Shown in pieces: positions 33,786 through 45,479 of a stretch of 64,000 nt of DNA. Positions within the stretch are counted from its first letter, which is position 1, and the number at the start of each line of letters is the position of its first letter. Made by a program: the position numbers and the translations under genes. The stretch is from Paralithodes platypus. Lineage: Eukaryota > Arthropoda > Malacostraca > Decapoda > Lithodidae. The stretch covers positions 10,197,564-10,261,563 of the forward strand of contig CM064545.1 of assembly GCA_032716605.1 (NCBI GenBank), written 5' to 3'. A model generated the notes under the pieces. It did no database searches, had not been told where the DNA came from, and saw nothing but the letters and a program-made list of their open reading frames with translations.

Positions 33786-34795
33786 TGATGTTTGAAGGCG
33801 ACAGTACCGTTTGAAAGTTTCCTCCTTATCGCGGACAACAATAGAACAAGAGTGACTAAACCAAGATTTTTTTGGCATTAGTCTAAGAGAAAGATAATGG
33901 AATGTATGCCTCCATGTCCGAGAGGATTACCCTGGTAATGCGTTCAGCATTCTCAGAGGGTCCCCAGCAAATATCATTCCATGGGAAATCAAAAAAGTAC
34001 TGCTGAATAGCCTCCCAGTTGGCAGCGCTAAAGGGCCACAAGCGCCGCCGGCTGAGAGGATTGGGTGGTCGTACTGGAGAGATAGGACAGGTGACAGACA
34101 TAGGTTTATGGTCGGAGGAGCCCAAAGCAGAGAAAAGAGCGACAGTATAACCGAAAGGGTTAGAAGTTAGTAACAAGTCAACAACGTTGGGCCGATCTCC
34201 GAAGCGATCCGAGATACAGGTGAGTTGTTGAACCAACTGCTCTAGGTCATTTGGGATAGAAAAGATGTAGGCTTGTTCACCAAGTTGGTCAGTGGAATGA
34301 GAGAAGAGCCATTGACGGTGGTGAACATTGAACTCTCCTAAGATAGTGATTTCTGAGAATGGAGAGATGGATAGGATGTGTTCCTCTTTAGAGTTTAGAT
34401 AGTAAACAATTTGGGAAAGTCAGTAGAGTTAGGGGAAAGATAGACAACACTGAAATATTTAGTTTAAGAGAGACAGAATAGTTCGAGTCATAAAGCTGAA
34501 CATTCAGAGGAGTCAAAGTCAGGAAGACAAGAGCAAGTGAGTTTGCTGTGTGCATATTCACAACAGCCACCTTTGGCTTTGAAACTAGAGTAGGAAGGTA
34601 CAGGGTTTGCTGTTAGTAGTTCCAGACTTACTGAGTTACGGTGAGAAAGAGAAGATCAGGGTTGGCAGAGGAGAGGTGGTGTTCAGCAGAGTAAAATTTA
34701 GAGGAAAGGCCACAAATGTTGCAGAAGTTGATAGTGAAAGTGTCAGGCCGCAGTCCAAGATATTTTGATGGGTCGTTAGGTGGGTGTCCAGTCTG
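33786..34795 (-). mobile_element. Decayed LINE-A fragment, minus strand
   Basis: Reverse-complement sequence matches LINE-A from about 50270 to 51300. The best preserved part (33883-34236) encodes endonuclease text: [18 protein letters not shown] and GSSDHKP, the SDH motif of APE-type endonucleases. It overlaps in content with the plus-strand fragment, so the pair is not one simple twin-primed insertion. Confidence 0.85.
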
Positions 34796-35277
34796 TTCCT
34801 TAAAGACTCAGTGCAGTGCTATCTAAATTGTATATATTTTGATTGCTCGCCTTCATAAACCCATGTAACCTTGTTTTTAATATCCATTGCACTCCTTTTA
34901 GCACCTACAGTATGTTTATATATACTGTATATACAGTACACCCTCAAACTGTGCGGGGGTTCTGTACCATGGATGCGCCGTGTGCTTGAATTTCGCGCAC
35001 CTTTTACTGTTGGTATTATCGGAAAAATAGGGATAGGTTCCAGCCCCTCCACTAAATCACTTCTTCGGCCTAAATTCGTTCATGTAATATAAAATCAACA
35101 AGTATTAACATTATAGGAAACATACACTATGATAATTAAACATATATTTATATACATGCATTTTATTGATTAAATATTTAACTCACTATGGTAGGTTCTG
35201 GAGTTCGGAGGGCAGTCCATGGCAGTTTATGGGAGTCCGAGGCAGCACCCATGGTTTAGTGTAATGCCTAGCAATGG

Positions 35278-35414
35278 CTAGAATCCTGTGAAGTCGTTCT
35301 CTTCAGATGTTGGGTCGGGCACAGGGGATGGGCGCACAGGGGATGGGGCCACAGTAGGGGTGCCATCAGAAGCATCAAACGACCCAGCGCCACAGGCCAC
35401 AGTAGGGGTGCAAC
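35278..35414 (-). pseudogene. Tigger transposase, C-terminal tail
   Basis: On the minus strand the frame reads GCTPTVACGAGSFDAS and ends ENDFTGF before a TAG at 35278. It is low-complexity and continues the Pro/Ser/Gly-rich tail found at 38172-38300. The solo LTR separates the two pieces; the target duplication CAGAC is shared between them. Confidence 0.85.
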
Positions 35415-38176
35415 CAGACTGTTATGCCGGGTTGTAATCCAACTTAGCTTGGTTTTGGTCTTTACTCAACTCCAACTATGGACTTTTAGACTCAATATAT
35501 CCTCAACAGGAACACGTCGAACACGTTCTTATTCACAATTTAGGTACTCAATCAGGTTAATATGAACACAATAAATACACACATGAAATGTGTACGCTCT
35601 TATTTATTCAATGGCATATAGATAGATCAGTATACTCCTTCACTATTATTGGGGAATAGTAAGCGAGTATGTATAATTTGACATAAACAAATGATAGGCA
35701 ATTCACGCATATAATTAGGCCTAGAGTGTGGGTGGATATTTACTTAGCTACTATAAAGAATAGCAAGTAAACAATTAACAATTATTTATCACACACCAAG
35801 GTCTATTAATACAATGAGCGTGAATCAAGAGATAGTATTATACTGGAAGTATGCAATTATAAACATACAAACATACACATAGATAAAACCCTTGCTAATA
35901 ATAAATATGAGAGTTGAGTATCTACTGTGAAGTATTCTGAATAAGTTTCTGACAGGGTGAACGAAATCTCTAAGTACGCGTATATAAGCTGGGACGGAAC
36001 AAAAAGGGAAACGTACGAAGAGCTCTGGTGTGAACGCTCGCTCACGGGTGGCGAGAAGCGTATGGGTAAATTAAAGGGCTATCGCACGCAGATAATTCTG
36101 GCCAGATAGGTCACTCAGGTCATTAGTTATACTGCGATGATCAAAATAGTATTTACGGTTAGTGTGATATTATTCTGAATAAGGGGAGGAATATATTGAA
36201 ATTCAAAGGAGAGGGGAGTTAAATTGTTTTTACAATTAACAATGTACTTAGATTATTATGAGAAAATATATATCTTGAACATACAATTAATTCCTTCTTA
36301 TATGCAATTGTAATCTCACGGGTCTAGGTATTCAGATTCAATGATTTATATCTACTGAAGAATACGCAAAGGTTGAATATAACCTAACTGAATCAGGTAA
36401 TAGATTGATTACAAAATATTAGAGAACGCATAAATAAATTAGCGTGTACGAGTAGTTATAATAATACTACAAGTGAAATATGGCGTACACGACGAAGTTG
36501 CACTTAGATGGAAATACCTGATAAGGTATGAAGGAGATCTGAACTAGTTAACAGATTCCTATATGGAATACAGAACAAATTGGCGTTGTATTCGAGTTGG
36601 TGAAATAATTAGACAATAGATCTACACGAAACTAGAATTCCTAGACGAGATGGATCGAAATTATCTATTTCATAATAGAATAAACCAATACGTTATTCAT
36701 AAATTATACAGTTAACGAACAACAAAATAAGGCGCAACAGGGGTTTCCCTCGAAGAAATTAGATTTAAATTATGATAATTATCAATAATAATTCTTCTAA
36801 AGGATGGGGGACTGAGTTAAATTAGATAGGAAATTGAGCGTAGGTTCTAGGTAAAAGTGAGACTTTAGAAAGGAATAAATTCACAGTATACACTTCAGCT
36901 TCAACTTGTTACATACATAAATATAATTGACATACACAAGGAAAATCTGTGAGTATTCGGCTAGGTTATTGATTTACACAAGTATGTGACATATGAATAG
37001 AACGTTTTATATGAAATTAGAAGAGAGATTAACACTTAGATATTGGACACAGATCTACACAAGGTTTAATATGGTTTCTGAAGGATTAACGTATACACAA
37101 CAATGAACAATCTTGGGCACAGATCTACAAGGAATTAGCAATGAATATTCACATATTTTATCTTACCTTCACAACAATAATCACAACGTAAGACACTCAG
37201 AGACACTTAGGGTGAGTTTGGGGGCTTGAGGTTCGAGAGCAAGTCTGGTCGACTTAGAGCGTAGGTTCGCCTGGACTAGACTTCAGGGGGAGCTGCTTCT
37301 CACTATCAGGAATCCAACATCCAGACATCAGAGGCAACACAACTGGGCTCGCTGTAGTCTCGAGGAGGAGGGGGAGGCAGTTACCGCTTTTAGTTAGATG
37401 CTCCGGACTTTTCAGCCTTAAGAACATTACCGAGGTGGAAGTGCTTGCTTTCTCAACAATTTCATTGAGACTATGTTCAAGTATTTTATTAGCTTTAACT
37501 TATAGTGACTCAATGTTAAAAGGATATAGTGAATCGTTGTGACATAAATAGTGAAGTAAATGCTTAGCTTAAAAATACATGGTAGTTATCATTTGGTACC
37601 TCATCATTTAAAGTATTTTATTTAATATTCTGGTGGGAGTTACGAAGTCTAGTAAGGACATAATAGCAACTCTGGTGATTATATTATAATTGAGGGTTAT
37701 TGGTGATGCAGTGGATAACTCTGTTCTTCACTATGTTCCTGGGTTGATCCAGAGTTCTCCGTAATGGTACTGCACTGTAGATCCTAATATCCCCACTTAT
37801 CTCGGTAGCACTCAGGTCTTTGATGCGGAACTTGCATAAGCATTTGCTCGTTGTACTGCAAATCTGGCTGCTGGTCGAATGAAGGTTGGTGATTGGTGGA
37901 GAGGGTTTGAAAGCGGGATGGTGATTGGCTCAAATTCCCACTCTTTTGTAGGGGTGACTGACCTAGGTGACCCGTCTTCCTGGTAGTTAGAAAACGGGAA
38001 TGACCTGGTAATATGGGGCACTCCTCTGTTTCTTGTTTCTCTGCATCATGAGAAACTGGTATGGAATTATGTCTCTGTTGCTTGTTTCTTCTTCTCTCCT
38101 TCCTATTCACCTGTAGGCTAGCAATCCTACAGGTGTTACTTAACCCCGTTCTATTCAACCCCGTCACTTCACAGAC
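35415..38176 (-). mobile_element. Solo LTR (2752 bp) with 5-bp target duplication CAGAC
   Basis: The insert 35420-38171 starts TGTTATGCC and ends CACTTCA on the plus strand. CAGAC occurs on both sides (35415-35419 and 38172-38176). TG...CA ends, a 5-bp duplication and no internal gag or pol make it a solo LTR. The shared TGTTA(C/T)G end with the Gypsy-1 LTR suggests minus-strand orientation. A TATA-like site (TATATAAG near 35984) and a 10-bp-stem hairpin (38110-38138) are present. Confidence 0.85.
37784..38167 (-). other. 127-codon ORF inside the solo LTR
   Basis: Basic, Gln/Ser/Pro-rich text without a recognised domain. It lies near the 5' end of the LTR, where coding is not expected. I treat it as chance or a leader remnant. 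Confidence 0.2.
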
Positions 38177-39505
38177 GCACTAGACGGCCCGGCACCAGGG
38201 GATAGGGCCACATTAGGAGTGCCACCAGACACACCAGACTTCGCGGCACCAGGGTTGGCCACGGTAGGTGAACAACGGGGATAGAAAGTGGTTATGCTAG
38301 CTTGGTGCAGATGATTAATGTGTTTTTTGTAAATGTCCTGGTATTTTTTTGCGATCCGGTCAATTTCACTGGCCTCAGACGAACCCTCACTTACAACAGG
38401 ATTCACTTCCTTCACTTTGCTCTTAAATTGTTCAGCCAGTTCCAGTACACGGGCAGCATCTTTGTTTGTGACACACCTGAGGCCTACTTCTTCACTTTCA
38501 CTTTCTACCTATTCTTCTTGTTTTAGCTCTTGCACCATTTCTTCCACAGTCAGTTCCTTTTTTGCCGCTGTCCACAATTTGCCACATAGAATCTTTAGTC
38601 ACACTGGCAAATGCAGAGCTTACACCTTGTAGCTGACTCAAAACGTTCTCTGTTTCGTCAGCTCCGATCACCGCAGCCTTATCCATGGCATTCCGCATGG
38701 TATATTTTTGCCACCATTCCAAAATTGTCTGTTTTTCTTTATCTAACTCCTCTTCAGCTAGCTCCATTTCCTCTACATTTTCCACCACAGATTGCAAAGC
38801 TTCCCCAAAGCTAGAGTCGGTTGCCTCTCGAAGCTGCTTGTAGGTGAGAGTGTATTATATTTTTTGTTTAATGAAGCAATAATTTCCTGGTCGAGAGGCT
38901 GAATAATGCACGTACTATTTTTGGGTAGAAAAATTACTTTTATGTTGGGGTGGCAGTCGACAAGGATTTGAGGGTGGCCTGATGCATTGTCCATAGTCAG
39001 GATGATTTTATGTGCCAGGTTATTCCTCTTGCAAAATTGTTGTGTCTCCTTCACGAAAGGGCCAGCAAACCAGTCTATGCAAATCTTGCCATCCATCGAC
39101 GCTGCTTTATTATTGGCAGAGTAGAAGTCCAGTTTGGCCATGTCAACATTTTTGTAGGACCTAGGTCTTGCAGCACGATAAATAGCCAACATAGGTAGTT
39201 TATGGGTGCCTGTTGAGTTGCACGTCATCAATAGGGTTATTCTATATTTGGCTGATTTGAACCCAGGTGCCGATTTTTCTTCTGATGAAATATAGGTTCC
39301 CTCAGGCATCTTTTTCCACATGAGACCAGTTTCATCATAATTGTAGACCTGGTCCATCTTATAGCCATCTTCCTCCACAATCTTCATGAATTCCTTGGGG
39401 TAATTCTTGGCGGTTTTAGTATCAACACTACCTTTCTCGCCACTGATTTTCAAATGGTGAAGATTTTCCCGACTCTTGAACCTACTGAACCATCCCTTTG
39501 CTACA
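38172..39505 (-). pseudogene. Tigger transposase, DDE catalytic part and tail
   Basis: On the minus strand the sequence starts KGWFSRFKSRENLHHLKISG, the end of the CENP-B-type DNA-binding region. It then enters a DDE_1 domain: YNYDETGL holds the first Asp, LTMDNASGHP the second, and PLDQEIIASL the third region. These lie in 38773-39453. A frameshift near 38785 leads into 38498-38797 (a charged helical stretch, EELDKEKQTILEWW). A further break leads to 38172-38415, ending in a Gly/Pro/Ser tail. Catalytic residues are kept; frameshifts and insertions make it non-functional. Confidence 0.9.
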
Positions 39506-39701
39506 TTAACTCATAAACATATGACATAGGAGTGGTAGCAAGCAATGGAGGGAAATGATCTCACCTAATCAAACATTTCTTTGTTTTGGAGAGCCACTGG
39601 GGTGTTTTCTAATTTTTTTTTGTTATGCTCTGGATCTATTGAGGACGGTCGCAGTGCACCAGTAAAACCTCTATTGAGGACGGTTGCCATTTATGGGTTA
39701 A
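39506..39701. mobile_element. TTAA-flanked MITE (188 bp) inside the Tigger gene
   Basis: TTAA at 39506-39509 and 39698-39701. Ends CTCATAAACA and, in reverse complement, CCCATAAATG. Taking out the element and one TTAA joins codons for SSFNVAKGWFSRFK with no frame change, so the insert boundaries are exact. Confidence 0.88.
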
Positions 39702-39990
39702 AGCTAGACACTTCCTTGTCCTGATTAAGATTGTCATAGTACGCCCTGGCCGTTTTACAAATCAAGTCTGAGGTTAGAGGCATGTCTCGTTTCGCCTGAT
39801 TGTCCACATAGCTGCTTAATAATTTTTCTGTCTTTCCACGGTCTAGGGTTGCCTGACGTTCATGTTTAATGTTCACTCTTGTACTTGCGGTTAAATCTTT
39901 GTAACAATTCAAGATCTTTTCTTTCTTACTTCTTATGGCTCTAGTGGATTATTCGTTAACACCATAAAGCCTGGCCTCAGCATTCACTCT
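39702..39990 (-). pseudogene. Tigger transposase, N-terminal DNA-binding region
   Basis: The minus-strand text KEKILNCYKDLTASTR, LLSSYVDNQAKRDMPLTSD and KTARAYYDNLNQ fits the CENP-B-type helix-turn-helix. Upstream codons (YGVNE then a stop then STRAIRSKK) match the usual VNESTVRTI-type text with one codon turned to a stop. No intact start Met is secured. Confidence 0.8.
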
Positions 39991-40480
39991 TTCTCCACTA
40001 TCTGTTCAAGGTTAATTACCTTAACCTTTTTTTTTTTTTTGTGCCACTCTATTTACCAGGCAAAGGGTAGGGATCAGGGGGTGTAGGTAAAAATGATTCC
40101 ATAACTGTAGCGAAGCGAGGACAATAGTACAATGTTGCGGTTATTCTAAAAGCGAGTTCAATGGACTGGCGGAAAGGTCGAGCGTCCTTGACCGTGACGT
40201 CACTAACATGGCCGACTGAATATCACCTTGTGCATTGGCGCGCATACTTTAAAAAAAACGTATACTTTGTTCAATCGGGTATCATATATTTCTTCAGTGT
40301 ACTTAACTCCTACAGACATAACTAGTTAACTTACTGGCGAGGAGGCGGGCGACACGGAATTATTGCCACTGTACCCCACAACTGTTAAAACCACACTGCG
40401 GGACCGTTAGCAGTCGGAGAAACTTGGGGTTGCCACCAATCGACAGATTTTCATCTAACTTACCTAACTTACTGAGCTCC

Positions 40481-40599
40481 ATATGACGCTAGAGCGTCAT
40501 ATAACTTATTAGAGAGCTATGAAGATAAGTTCATATGACGCTCTAGCGTCATATGAGTTTTTTGGGCATAAGTTCCATATGACGCGATAGCGTCATATG
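40481..40599. repeat. Cluster of three ATATGACGC palindromes
   Basis: Palindromes at 40481-40502, 40532-40555 and 40576-40599. Each has ATATGACGC arms of 10-11 bp around a 2-4 base centre (AG, CT, GATA). AACTTAT and ATAAGTT flank them, so the first two also form a larger inverted repeat. They lie 60-170 bases inside the right end of Tigger. Confidence 0.9.
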
Positions 40600-41059
40600 A
40601 GTCGGAGGGAGTTAAAATTTGCATGGTTTGGGTAAGTGTATTTTGAGGGAACACTGTATTATACTTCTGTATTGTAACCACCATGTACCTATGCTAAATA
40701 AACCTCATGCACCAAAGCTCATGTTTTTGTTCTATTCTAAGTTTCCCAGCTCATTTAACATCTTCTGTACAAGCGACATCATAAAGCAGTCAGAAAAAAT
40801 GTGACTCACCAATACCAGCATCGGCTCTCAGCTGTTCTGCCAGTTCTGCTAATATCTAGCTGGAGCTGCAAACATGACTTGGAGGCACTGCTGTGAGGAG
40901 TTGGCATACACTTCTCATGGTCCCTCTCAGCTAGTCTGGGTCGGCTGACTCAGTTATCCACCAACTCTTGAGCTGAGAGGGTGTTGTCCCGTTGATTATG
41001 GCAGCAAGTCTGGTACTGGAGGGTACACTTTTATCTACTATGCCATGGTACAGTAGGGG

Positions 41060-41944
41060 TTAAGGGGACCGACCGGTTAATTTAGGCTTAAAAAAATCGA
41101 AATCCTGAAAATACCAATAGGTGTTTACTCAACAAGAGTCAACATCCTTTCATAAGCCAGTGAAATGTTATTAGTGAAAACCCATTGGAAATCGATTTTT
41201 TTTTTATGTTTTCCAAACTTTTCCTGTAATTCTAAAGACGTTATATATCGAACTTTGAAATTAACATGCTCAGTAACTACTGGTCGTACGAGGAGCATAC
41301 CTATATAAATCGAAAGAGCGTAAGCTACTCTACAACCTCCCATACGCTTTATCTTCTACTTTGCCATGTTCCTGCGTAAAATATTGTAAATCTAAAAAAC
41401 AAAAGTAAAAATGTTCACCTAATTACCTTAAACTTTCACCTGTTTATCTCAGAACCTATATTGCCGCACTATCGGATGTTATTCTACAGTTATTATTGGA
41501 CCTATAGGAATGGTGTATATACCATTGGAAAGGTAATTAAAAACACTAAAAGTCCTATAAAGCCAATTTACTCTAGTAATTTTTTTTTTCACAATATGTC
41601 GTCAAAGTTGTAATTTTCTATAAATACATTCGTCTGAATCCGTAATCACCTAAATCGAACAAATACACAAAATATATAAAATGTGTTTTATAGAAACTAC
41701 AGATACACCTTTTGTGAGTTGTTTGATCACATAAAACATGTGCAATGGGGATTTCTGTAGGAGTTTATCATTTTCTGCAGTGCTATGATTTTCAACTTTT
41801 TTTTACCTAAATTGCAAGAAAAAAGAAAACATTTTTGTTTTTTTGTTTTTTATCTAGTTTTATGGTCATATACACCTGTGCCAAATTTAATTTAAATTGA
41901 AAGTAAGACCTGGAAGTTTGTAATAAACCAGTCGGTCCCCTTAA
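41060..41944. mobile_element. 877-bp non-autonomous element with 18-bp inverted termini, TTAA flanks
   Basis: The element 41064-41940 starts GGGGACCGACCGGTTAAT and ends in the reverse complement of GGGGACCGACTGGTTTAT (16 of 18 identical). TTAA is on both sides. The inside is AT-rich with no domain-bearing ORF. TTAA suggests piggyBac-type targeting, but TTAA could also be part of a longer terminal repeat. Confidence 0.85.
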
Positions 41945-42234
41945 TTAAGGACTCTTGCTCATGTAGATAACTGATACAACCCTGGAGACTTTGGGTGCCT
42001 AGGCATATCTTCCATGATGGTATGCGTTGGTCTGAGTACGGAGACGCGTTAATCTGCTTTCTTGAGATGGTAGAAGTTACAAGGTTAGCTCTCAAAGAGA
42101 TCATGTAAAACAAAGCAATGTGTCATCCAACAATGCAAAAATTCACAGTTCTATCGATGAACATTAACCTGAATCCCTGGATATTAGAACTTACCTACAA
42201 ATGGTAGAACACAAAATCAAAATAGCCTATAAAG

Positions 42235-42963
42235 AATCGCCGAGTTAGCCCAAAATCTTGGTATCAAAACATTTGTACTGAAAGCCGGCCAAAAAAACAA
42301 TGACCATAATTGGGAGGACTTTAAAATTATCATCATCAATGCCGTTCAGCCACCTCTAGGCTTAGCCGTCGCACTAACAAATACCAAGGCAAACTTTATG
42401 AGACCATAACACTACTTCTTACACATGCCATAAGCGTCAATCCAGCAGCAACAACAGAAATAATACGCCGAAAGATTATTGAAAATTTACTGAGGATTTT
42501 GCCTGATCATGTTCAACAACACTTCACCATACATGACCACTCAGACCCCCGACAAAGACATAATTATAATCCACAAACTCCCGGCCGGGCACCAAGATAT
42601 AGCCCACGTCTGCATTGTCAGTCTGGTACCTACACAACCCCAAGGCGGAACCAACACCAACAACGAATGCTGCCACCGAGCCCCAGGGCAGAAATATTTT
42701 TCAACCTCCATCCATCCACTCATCCTGCCTCCATTTCCCTATCCCAAAACCAGTATCCTCCATACTTACCGCCTCCTTATCCCCCATGCTCCAACCCCCA
42801 GCCCTACTTACAATGCGCCCGCCCCCGCCCTTATACCCCCCAACCTCCGTTATACCAATCTCAATATAACTATCCTTCACATCAAATCCACTACCCACCA
42901 CCCACCAATCGCAACCTAAATGTTGACCCTTTTGAGCTACCTACCTGCCATTTGGTTGCATAG
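42235..42963 (+). pseudogene. Gag-like segment of Gypsy-2
   Basis: Frames read IAELAQNLGIKTFVLKAG, then after a shift ISVNPAATTEIIRRKIIENL, then LPDHVQQHFTIHDHSDPRQ and a long Pro/Tyr/Gln-rich tail ending at 42961. The helical then Pro-rich layout fits a Gag without a visible zinc knuckle. Identification relies on position before the protease and RT. Confidence 0.55.
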
Positions 42964-43304
42964 TAGGCTACACATTTGGAGGGATCAACTTAAAGGAATG
43001 ACCCCCAACCTCACACAAATTCCCCCCAATTCTGCAAGCGCCAACCCATTTTGAAAGCTCATTCCTCCAACACAAACAATCCAATCCCACCCCATTTCAG
43101 TTGTTCGCAGTTAGAAGATGAAAATGCCACCGAGGTCCATAGCCTTTCCCATTCCACCCACCTCGTCGAACTTGAGCGTTGTCGTATCCCAGAAACCATC
43201 CCCGAGAGTGATGAATACTGTATACTGCAGGCATGGAATTTTAGAGCCGCTTACGTCACCTATGCATATTGCAGGTAACGCATAAAATCCATAAAGCACT
43301 CATC

Positions 43305-43550
43305 TACCATAAAAAACACATAATCAGACTTTCTGTCAGTCTGCTAGTAAATACAGGTGCTGCCCAATTTTGTTTGTGCACTCAATTCATTTTACAGAAA
43401 CAACACAAATTTGCTGCTTTGCAATCCTCTCATACCGCCTTACTTGGCGCGGGTAATACCCAGCTTACAGTTCGCGAAGACACCTTCCCAATACAAGTCG
43501 CCGTTCCTTCCGGGGCCACCCAACCTCACTCCTTCATTGTCATTGACTGA
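43305..43550 (+). pseudogene. Protease segment of Gypsy-2, active-site Asp lost
   Basis: LSVSLLVNTGAAQFCL aligns with the retropepsin pattern LVDTGA. The catalytic Asp is Asn here. About 80 residues are open, ending FIVID. Position between Gag and RT supports the call. Confidence 0.65.
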
Positions 43551-44269
43551 ATTTGCTAGACGTATGACGGCTTCCTAGGGTTGAACGTTGAGAAACCACC
43601 ATCGACTACCAAATCCGAGTATTGAAATTCAGCAGTGAGCCCCCCCCCCCCTCCAACCCCTCCTCCAATTCCATTTCATCTCTCTAGCCATGATGAAGAG
43701 ATCCGTCACCACCACCCCACTATCAAGCCTGGCTGTCATTACACCGACCCTCCCAACACCCGCTCTTGTTCTCATCTCACCTTGATCATGCTACTAACCT
43801 TGCCTGCCTCGTCACCCCCTTGTTATTGCTCCTCGAAGTTAATTTCATCTAAGTCGCCAACATCCACCCCCATCCCGAAGGGGTTAATCATGAGTGTCTT
43901 TGAGTCGTTCGACGAGACTTAACCCCACCTCCACCACCCTCCCAGACCCCCCAACGCTCAGCCCCAGTTGCCAGATATCGCCAACCACCTTTCACCTTCA
44001 TAAAGACACAATTTGTGAGAGCTACTTATTAGCTTCAAGATATGTTCTCGCAATCGTTCAGCGACATCGGTCAAACCACAATGCTAGAGCATCACATCCA
44101 CACCCATTCATCATCCTTTGCAGCACAAAAACCCCATCTAACGACAAGAAGAAGAAAAACAAGTTAAAGAAATGCTTAACGCCGGGTCCTTCAAATAGCC
44201 TGTGGTCCTTGCCCTTTGTCCTAGTAACTGTCTGGTTACTAGAATTTGTTGTGGATTACTGACAATTAA

Positions 44270-45150
44270 ACAACGTAACAATCAAAGATGCTACAACCCT
44301 ATCCCAAATCGAAGACTACTTAGACTCATTACATGGAGCCAAAATCTTCTCTACGATGGACTTGCAGTCCAGGTATTGGCAGGTTCCGATTCACGCCCCC
44401 TATCAACAAAAGACGCCATTCTTCATCAGCAGCGGACGACATTACAAGTTTAATGTATTGCCTTTTGGATTGTGTAATGGGCCTCCCATTTTTCCAGATA
44501 TTTGGATTCCATACTAGAAGATTTCCCATGGGAAACCTGTCTAGCATAATTAGATGATGTTGTCGTGTTCGCCAAATCCTGGGAATAACATCTACAAGGA
44601 TTAACAGAAGTTTTTGCCTGCAGAAGAAGCACTGGATTAAAACTAAAACTAAACAAATTTACCCTAACCAAATACTCTCTCTAATACTTGGGACATATCA
44701 TTTTCAAAGACAGTAACGCCACTGACCCACAAAAACTCGTATCCATCAGTAAAATCACTCCACCAACCGATTTAAAAGGGGTACGATCCTTTTTAGGCCT
44801 TGCCTCTTATTATCGACACTTTGTGAAGGGATTTTCCATGATTACGAAGCATCTATACGACCTGACCAAGAAAGAAAAATACTTCCAATGGACTGCCCAA
44901 TGCCTGCAAGCTTTCCATCAATTAAAAGACGCTCTTACATCTGCACCCATCGTTGCTTTCCCCGGCTATACTCGGCCGTTTTGCCTGTACACTTACATAT
45001 CCTTACTCGGAATAGGAACTGTCCTGACCCAAGTACAGGTTGACAAGAGCATAGACTCTTTCTTTGCCTGTGTAAACTATGCAGCCACCAAATGAGAATA
45101 CCTCAATTTCATCTGGGTATTGCAACATTTTAAGTCATATGCCACTGGGG
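44270..45150 (+). pseudogene. RT and first half of RNase H of Gypsy-2
   Basis: Frames give LDSLHGAKIFSTMDLQSRYW, GRHYKFNVLPFGLCNGPP, then LDDVVVFAKSW preceded by a stop where the Tyr of YLDD would be, then YLGHIIFKD and VRSFLGLASYYRHFVKGFS. The RNase H start follows (FQWTAQCLQAFHQLKDAL). At least five stops or shifts. Reading is cut at about 45150 by a short LINE-A derivative. Confidence 0.93.
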
Positions 45151-45152
45151 TG

Positions 45153-45475
45153 ATTGTAGACACCAATCGAGCAGGGCAATACCCAGGGGAAGACTCATAG
45201 GAATGTGATAAGAATTTACTGGAATGCCTGTTTCATTTGTCTGGCATCGCTTACTGTTCCTGTTTGTGTCTCACCTACACAGATAAAGAATCCAGCTACT
45301 TCTCACAAACACTTCCTCCTATTTATCTCACTACAATAAACAAGCACACTTCTTCCCAAAACTCCAAAACATACAGAAAGAGTTACGTTTAAAATAGCGA
45401 CTTTATCTACTTCAGCTGTGGGAGAGACATTTGTTACAGGCAGCTTTGCCTTATGACTCCTTCTACACATAGAAA
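45153..45475 (+). mobile_element. Internally deleted LINE-A derivative (5' leader joined to 3' tail)
   Basis: The first ~220 bases match the LINE-A leader at 49960-50170 (CACCAATCGA(G/A)CAGGGC, CCTGTTTCATTTG). The last ~80 match the LINE-A 3' end (CAGGCAG then TTATG and CACATAGAAA). All coding sequence is missing. It separates two halves of the Gypsy-2 RNase H. Confidence 0.75.
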
Positions 45476-45479
45476 GTAA

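Larger units (their letters stand above)
34934..40656 (-). mobile_element. Tigger/pogo DNA transposon, interrupted by a solo LTR and a MITE
   Basis: Flanked by TA on both sides (34932-34933 and 40657-40658). Ends read CAGTACACCCTCAAA and, in reverse complement, CAGTGTTCCCTCAAA, typical Tigger-like termini. Removing the LTR with one TSD copy (35415-38171) and the MITE with one TTAA leaves about 2.77 kb, the usual size of a complete Tigger. The transposase is on the minus strand. Three 22-24 bp palindromes lie between the gene start and the right end. Confidence 0.92.

Noticed and set aside
32550..34795. Twin-primed single LINE-A insertion
   Set aside because: Both halves contain the endonuclease segment, which a single 5' inversion would not duplicate.
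42541..42901. Overlapping ORFs on both strands in the Pro-rich region
   Set aside because: Low-complexity C-rich DNA opens several frames. Only the 42499-42963 frame continues the Gag-like text.
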